Assembly (NCBI GenBank): GCA_947631075.1
Contig: CANRJU010000116.1
Span: forward strand, 1-7,592
Origin: an uncultured Lachnospiraceae bacterium
Lineage (GTDB): Bacteria > Bacillota > Clostridia > Lachnospirales > Lachnospiraceae
DNA: 7,592 bases
Direction of reading: 5' to 3'
In this document: one piece after another, positions 5,707 to 7,592 of the stretch
Position numbering within the stretch: the stretch's first letter is position 1
Layout: each line of letters starts with the position of its first letter
The notes under the pieces: generated by a model
Told to the model about the DNA's origin: nothing
The model's input: the letters and a program-made list of their open reading frames with translations, nothing else
The model's database searches: none
Position numbers and translations under genes: made by a program

Positions 5707-7086
5707 GTGGCGACCCGAAAAGTAGTACGGATGAAAAAAAGATTTCAGCCGAATATCGCGATTTTTATATTTATTTTAATTCTTATCTATATTGGCGCCC
5801 TGATCTGGGGATATGTCAAGAAAGAACATATTTCCATTTATGAGGTCAACACCTCCGAGATCCGGGACGACAGCCCCCTCTACGGGTTCATTGTCCGCTC
5901 GGAGGAGGTCGTCCGCGCCAAAGAGGGCGGCTATATCAATTATTACAACGCCGAGGGAAACCGGGTGGGGGTCGGCGACGTGGTCTACACGGTGGACTCC
6001 AACGGCGACGTCGCAAGCCTCTTGGAGCAGCTGCAGGAGTCGGCGTCCACATCGGATTCCGTGACGGATTTCCGCGAGGTCATCGCCTCTTTTCAGAATT
6101 CTCTGTCCCTGGCGAACTACAGCCAGGTGGACGATTTTCAATTCGATATCCACAACGTCATTCTGGAGCAGAGTCGGGGGACGCTCTACAGCGACATGAA
6201 CAAGGCCGCGAAGAAGCTGTCCCAGAGCCAGTCCTACACCAAGGTCAACGCGGCCAAGAGCGGCGTGATCTCGTACTCCATGGACGGGTATGAGGACATC
6301 ACCGAGGCGACTATCACCACCGAAATCATGGACGAATACGGAAAATCCATGCGCGATCAGGTGTCCGCCGGGGAGATGATCGAGGCGGGGGAGCCGGCCT
6401 ACAAGCTGATTACGAGCAACGACTGGTACCTTCTGGTGGAACTGGACGAGGATTATTATAAAAAGCTGATGGATCTGGATACGGTCCGGGTCACGGTGGA
6501 CAAGGACGGAATAGCTTTTAACGCCAGCGTGGAGCTCTTTGACCGCGACGGGGTCCATTTTGCCAAGCTGGGGACATCCCGGTATATGGAGCGGTATATC
6601 AACGACCGGTTCTTAAAGATCCGCTTCCAGCTAAAGACGGCGAAGGGCCTCAAAATCCCCAACAGCTCCATCCTGGAAAAGCAATACTACACGGTTCCGG
6701 AGTATGTGCTCACCAAGGGAGATGGCGGCATCGGCGTGCTCCGCCAGGGCGTGAATGAGAACGGCGCGGTGAGCATGCAGTTTGTGCCCCTGGGGGATTA
6801 TGAGAAACGGGAGGATATCTATTATGTGAGCACGGACGTCTTATCCGGGGGAGACATTCTCCTGTATGGCGCGAATAACAAAGAGGAGTACATCGTCAGC
6901 TCCGCGGAGACGCTGAGCGGAACCTATTGCGTGAACCAGGGCTACTGCGAGTTCCGGCCCATTGATATTCAGTACCAGAACAACGAATACACCATTGTCT
7001 CGGATTCTACCGACGGAGGGCTCAAGGCCTATGACCATATCGTAGTCGCCCCGGAGAATCTGAGGGACGATGATTTTATCAATTAA
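5707..7086 (+). CDS. HlyD-like membrane-anchored adaptor protein
   Basis: From the GTG start the protein has 459 residues. A short basic N-terminus (MATRKVVRMKKRF) precedes one membrane helix at about 16-36, so the rest should lie outside the membrane. Residues 57-97 (YGFIVRSEEVV, then GNRVGVGDVVYTVD) look like one half of a barrel-sandwich/lipoyl-like domain, and 183-236 (AAKSGVISYSMDGYED, then GEMIEAGEPAYKL) look like the other half. The mostly helical, polar stretch between them (about 101-180) fits the adaptor hairpin. Beta-rich segments follow, and the C-terminus (GLKAYDHIVVAPENL) resembles the end of HlyD/RND-type adaptors. Such proteins normally bridge an inner-membrane transporter to an export path. 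None is encoded next to it here; it sits beside yggS. Two cysteines, at 408 and 414, are the only ones. A longer start at 5665 is possible but lacks a ribosome binding site. The fold assignment is moderate and the function unknown. Confidence 0.75.
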   Translation: MATRKVVRMKKRFQPNIAIFIFILILIYIGALIWGYVKKEHISIYEVNTSEIRDDSPLYGFIVRSEEVVRAKEGGYINYYNAEGNRVGVGDVVYTVDSNGDVASLLEQLQESASTSDSVTDFREVIASFQNSLSLANYSQVDDFQFDIHNVILEQSRGTLYSDMNKAAKKLSQSQSYTKVNAAKSGVISYSMDGYEDITEATITTEIMDEYGKSMRDQVSAGEMIEAGEPAYKLITSNDWYLLVELDEDYYKKLMDLDTVRVTVDKDGIAFNASVELFDRDGVHFAKLGTSRYMERYINDRFLKIRFQLKTAKGLKIPNSSILEKQYYTVPEYVLTKGDGGIGVLRQGVNENGAVSMQFVPLGDYEKREDIYYVSTDVLSGGDILLYGANNKEEYIVSSAETLSGTYCVNQGYCEFRPIDIQYQNNEYTIVSDSTDGGLKAYDHIVVAPENLRDDDFIN

Positions 7087-7110
7087 TTGATGGAGAAAAA
7101 TTACGGGATC

Positions 7111-7241
7111 GAAAAATTAGGAAAACAGGAATTGCGAGATTGAAAAAATTAGAGAAAACAGGAATTGCGAGATTGAAAAAATTAGGGAAAATCAGGAATT
7201 GCGAGATTGAAAAATTAAAAATTAAAAATAGAAATCAGGAG
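7111..7241 (+). repeat. Three tandem 31-34 bp repeats plus a degenerate fourth
   Basis: The units are 7111-7141 (31 bp), 7142-7174 (33 bp) and 7175-7208 (34 bp). Each starts with a GAAAAATTAG-like run and ends with the invariant CAGGAATTGCGAGATT. They differ only by one to three bases, mostly in A-run length. A degenerate fourth unit at 7209-7241 keeps GAAAAATTA and ATCAGGA, with an AAAATT-type expansion between, and merges into the yggS ribosome binding site. The near identity of the copies suggests recent slippage or unequal exchange. Confidence 0.9.
7237..7241 (+). promoter_or_regulatory. Ribosome binding site of yggS
   Basis: AGGAG lies eight bases before the ATG at 7250. It falls at the end of the degenerate last repeat unit, so the repeat array and the translation start are physically continuous. 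Confidence 0.8.
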
Positions 7242-7249
7242 ATGACAAC

Positions 7250-7592
7250 ATGGTAACAGAAAATCTAAAAATTGTAGAGGAAAAGATTCAGAACGCCTGC
7301 AGGCGGGCGGGACGGGACCGGGGGGAGGTGACGCTGATCGCCGTGAGCAAGACAAAGCCGGTGTCCATGATCCGGGAGGCCATGTCGGCGGGAATCGTCA
7401 CATTTGGCGAAAATAAGGTGCAGGAGATCGTGGAGAAGCAAAAGGAGATCACGGAGCCTCTGAACTGGCACATGATCGGCCATCTGCAGCGGAATAAGGT
7501 CCGGCAGGTGCTTCCCTACGCCGCCATGATCCACTCTGTGGACTCTCTGCGGCTGGCGGAGGAGATTGAGAAGGAGGCGGACCGGCTGGGAC
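7250..7592 (+). CDS. yggS: YggS/YlmE-type PLP homeostasis protein (3' partial)
   Basis: YggS-family proteins bind pyridoxal 5'-phosphate without a known catalytic activity and keep vitamin B6 and amino acid pools balanced. The first 114 codons are present and the frame is open to the window edge, against about 230 residues for the family. LIAVSKTKP (29-37) holds the PLP-binding lysine, Lys34, equivalent to Lys36 of E. coli. FGENKVQE (52-59) and WHMIGHLQRNK (73-83) match E. coli FGENYVQE and WHFIGPLQSNK, and IHSVDSLRLAEEI continues the barrel. In many Firmicutes this gene (ylmE) precedes sepF and other ylm division genes, so more division genes may follow beyond the window; that is inference. 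The ATG is set by AGGAG at 7237-7241. Confidence 0.95.
   Translation, partial: MVTENLKIVEEKIQNACRRAGRDRGEVTLIAVSKTKPVSMIREAMSAGIVTFGENKVQEIVEKQKEITEPLNWHMIGHLQRNKVRQVLPYAAMIHSVDSLRLAEEIEKEADRLG

Larger units (their letters stand above)
7087..7249 (+). other. A-rich leader between the HlyD-like gene and yggS
   Basis: The 163 bases are very rich in A and consist mostly of tandem repeats. I see no terminator hairpin after the HlyD-like stop codon, so read-through into yggS is possible. A weak promoter candidate is TTGCGA (7199-7204) with TAAAAA (7223-7228) at 18 bases, four of six matches each. I do not call it with confidence in such A-rich sequence. Confidence 0.5.

Noticed and set aside
5776..6558. 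260-codon minus-strand open frame inside the HlyD-like gene
   Set aside because: The translation is low in plausible motifs, rich in His, Val and Asp as an antisense shadow, and the plus-strand frame has a clear domain layout and ribosome binding site.
7111..7208. CRISPR array
   Set aside because: The repeats are directly adjacent with no unique spacers, have no palindromic ends typical of CRISPR repeats, and no cas genes are present.
7242..7256. Mini-frame ATG ACA ACA TGG TAA overlapping the yggS start as a leader peptide
   Set aside because: The AGGAG at 7237-7241 directly abuts this ATG, leaving no spacer, so initiation there is unlikely.

Overview
The window is a cell-wall elongation and division-site gene cluster from a Gram-positive member of the Clostridia. 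A Lachnospiraceae-type gut anaerobe is my best guess. I infer this from the gene order (class B PBP, minC, minD, minE, rodA-type SEDS gene, mgsA, HlyD-like gene, yggS), the strong AGGAGG-type ribosome binding sites, the roughly even GC content and the protein sequences. No rRNA or other taxonomic marker is present, so the family-level placement is inference.

Bases 1-5357 form one tightly packed plus-strand operon. It opens inside a penicillin-binding protein 2-like transpeptidase whose start lies before the window. Then follow the three Min division-site genes (minC, minD, minE), a RodA/FtsW-type glycan polymerase and methylglyoxal synthase. Gaps between genes are only 10-20 nt and each gene has its own Shine-Dalgarno sequence. 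The transpeptidase and SEDS polymerase are the expected enzymatic pair for lateral wall synthesis. MinCDE places the division septum. MgsA is a metabolic enzyme acting on dihydroxyacetone phosphate. An 8-bp hairpin sits on the mgsA stop codon and probably ends the unit.

Bases 5396-5590 hold a small DUF378-type membrane protein gene on the minus strand, convergent with mgsA. It shares a short AT-rich divergent intergenic region (5591-5706) with the next gene. That gene (5707-7086, plus strand) encodes a membrane-anchored HlyD-like adaptor protein, best started at a GTG codon. No transporter partner is visible beside it.

Bases 7087-7249 hold an A-rich leader with three 31-34 bp tandem repeats and a degenerate fourth, running directly into the ribosome binding site of yggS. 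The yggS gene (PLP-binding homeostasis protein, YlmE in Bacillus) starts at 7250 and runs off the window.

Most of the window is ordinary core housekeeping sequence. The points worth a second look are a roughly 240-residue insertion in the transpeptidase, non-canonical signature motifs in the SEDS partner, an Asp-to-Glu change at a catalytic position of MgsA, the repeats that copy the spacing of a translation start in front of yggS, and the orphan HlyD-like gene. I saw no mobile element, CRISPR array, tRNA or rRNA.
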